DNA of 7,917 bases from Acidobacteriota bacterium (GTDB lineage Bacteria; Acidobacteriota; Blastocatellia; Pyrinomonadales; Pyrinomonadaceae): contig JAKOSS010000375.1 in assembly GCA_029777145.1 (NCBI GenBank), positions 1 through 7,917 on the forward strand, given 5' to 3'. Shown piece by piece: positions 7,403-7,917 of this stretch. The notes below the pieces were generated by a model that was not told where the DNA came from, did no database searches, and saw nothing but the letters and a program-made list of their open reading frames with translations. Every line of letters begins with the position of its first letter. Within the stretch, counting starts at the first letter, position 1. The position numbers and the translations under genes were made by a program.

Positions 7403-7431
7403 AAAAAAAGGACGGAGCCGAAGCTTCGTCC
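7403..7431 (-). terminator. intrinsic terminator of isocitrate dehydrogenase gene
   Basis: ggacggagc (7410-7418) pairs with gcttcgtcc (7423-7431) as a 9-bp stem with one G-U pair and a cgaa loop (TTCG on the minus strand). The minus strand then reads seven Ts (7409-7403). This is a textbook intrinsic terminator, about 90 bp after the icd stop. The plus strand has a weaker gtttt tail, so it could work in both directions. It shares the GGACGG base of the terminator at 2892-2930. Confidence 0.9.
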
Positions 7432-7440
7432 GTTTTAATC

Positions 7441-7519
7441 AAAACCCTTGTTTTGGAATCCCGAAATCTTGAAATCTTGGAATTTTGGAATCCCAATTCC
7501 CAAATCCCAATTCCCAAAT
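7441..7519. repeat. low-complexity intergenic repeat (cccaattcccaaat / gaaatctt type)
   Basis: A 14-bp word, cccaattcccaaat, occurs twice in direct tandem at 7492-7505 and 7506-7519. Before it, gaaatctt occurs twice in tandem (7463-7470 and 7471-7478), and ttttggaatccc occurs near 7451-7462 and again near 7484-7494. The block fills the 3' untranslated stretch between the icd stop codon (7521-7523) and its terminator. Its composition (runs of ccc, ttgg, aaat) is unlike the GC-rich genes around it. Similar gggaattgggat-type tracts are scattered in environmental genomes as far as I recall. Confidence 0.6.
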
Positions 7520-7520
7520 G

Positions 7521-7917
7521 CTACTGTCCTTGTCCGAGCGAGAATCCCGGGACGCCGTCGAACTTGCAGAGATGTTCGGTCTTGATAAAGTCGAAACCTC
7601 CGGCGTTGACGCGGGCCAATAGATCGATCACTTGCTGGTGCGTGATGACTTCGTTGTCGTTGTCCGACATAAAGCGGCAGCGCCAGTGATCGACGCAGAA
7701 CGTATCGTCGAAGCCCTTCGGATAGACCTTCGTACCGCGGTTCGAGATCATCACGAGTTTCAGTCCGTCGCCGTTCGCCGCAGCTTCGAGCTTCGGTCCG
7801 AGATCGTTTCCGGATCCGTAAAAGTTGCCGTTCCACCAGTGAAGGAAGACGTCGACGCCGACAAGCTCCTTTTTCGCCGGTTCGCGGACCGAGTAGATCG
7901 GCTTCGGTTCGGCAGTC
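7521..7917 (-). CDS. icd: isocitrate dehydrogenase, Thermus/Chlamydia-type, C-terminal fragment
   Basis: The last 131 codons are present, ending in TAG at 7523-7521; the rest lies beyond the window. The segment matches the extra C-terminal domain of the longer isocitrate dehydrogenases known from Thermus, Rickettsia and Chlamydia, rather than the E. coli type. Landmarks are VGVDVFLHW (residues about 20-28), the L-[KR]-x-[VM]-[MI]-S-N-R-G-T-K-V-[YW]-P block (about 52-65), DHWRCRF (about 76-82), a helix with THQQVIDLLARV, and the ending GFDFIKTEHLCKFDGVPGFS followed by LGQGQ. The enzyme oxidatively decarboxylates isocitrate to 2-oxoglutarate in the TCA cycle. Substrate and cofactor residues are outside the window, so NADP versus NAD use cannot be read. 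Identification comes from memory of the family motif, not a search. Two residues, WW after LH, extend a loop that I have not matched to a relative. Confidence 0.82.
   Translation of the reverse strand, partial: TAEPKPIYSVREPAKKELVGVDVFLHWWNGNFYGSGNDLGPKLEAAANGDGLKLVMISNRGTKVYPKGFDDTFCVDHWRCRFMSDNDNEVITHQQVIDLLARVNAGGFDFIKTEHLCKFDGVPGFSLGQGQ

Noticed and set aside
7441..7519. CRISPR-like repeats
   Set aside because: The repeats are 8 and 14 bp in direct tandem with no spacers and no cas genes nearby.

Overview
The window is one 7.9-kb stretch of GC-rich bacterial chromosome. It carries six protein genes: two cut off by the window edges and four complete. There are no rRNA, tRNA, CRISPR, IS or phage genes. 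The best guess at the host is an Acidobacteriota of the Blastocatellia/Pyrinomonadaceae kind. This is an inference from the very large secreted protein, which ends in about 44-residue 'DxDGDGxxDxAxYRPSxGxWY' units closing in 'PVPGAFIR', a style I associate with that group, and from the intergenic repeat elements. No rRNA or marker gene in the window can confirm it.

Layout. (1) Positions 2-229, plus strand: C-terminal 75 residues of an SLC13/DASS-type transporter. (2) Positions 230-362: a convergent intergenic gap with two dispersed-repeat-like elements, an imperfect 62-bp palindrome and a short 'cttggcggtctt..ctttgcgtga' element. (3) Positions 363-2754, minus strand: a cluster read in the order TPR protein, then purE, then an AlkD-like DNA alkylation repair protein. 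purE and the alkD-like gene overlap by one base (TGATG) and are almost certainly translationally coupled. The TPR gene lies 77 bp upstream of purE and may or may not share its transcript. (4) Positions 2755-2952: the TPR leader, with a hairpin running into its ribosome-binding site, and the terminator of the next gene. (5) Positions 2953-7254, minus strand: a 1433-residue exported protein with a signal peptide, five LamG (concanavalin-like) modules and six FG-GAP/VCBS-like calcium-type repeats. It fills more than half the window. (6) Positions 7255-7520: its leader, the terminator of the upstream gene and a low-complexity repeat. (7) Positions 7521-7917, minus strand: C-terminal 131 residues of a Thermus/Chlamydia-type isocitrate dehydrogenase.

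Functionally this is a mixed neighbourhood: TCA cycle (icd), purine synthesis (purE), DNA repair (alkD-like), a periplasmic/exported TPR scaffold and a large surface protein. The giant gene looks monocistronic, with a terminator on each side.

The most noteworthy signal is regulatory. The start codon of the giant LamG gene lies inside one arm of a perfect 10-bp inverted repeat whose loop holds the Shine-Dalgarno sequence, and a competing hairpin can form from the same bases. The exported TPR gene also has a 9-bp perfect stem that runs into its Shine-Dalgarno. These suggest, but do not prove, translational control of the two exported proteins.
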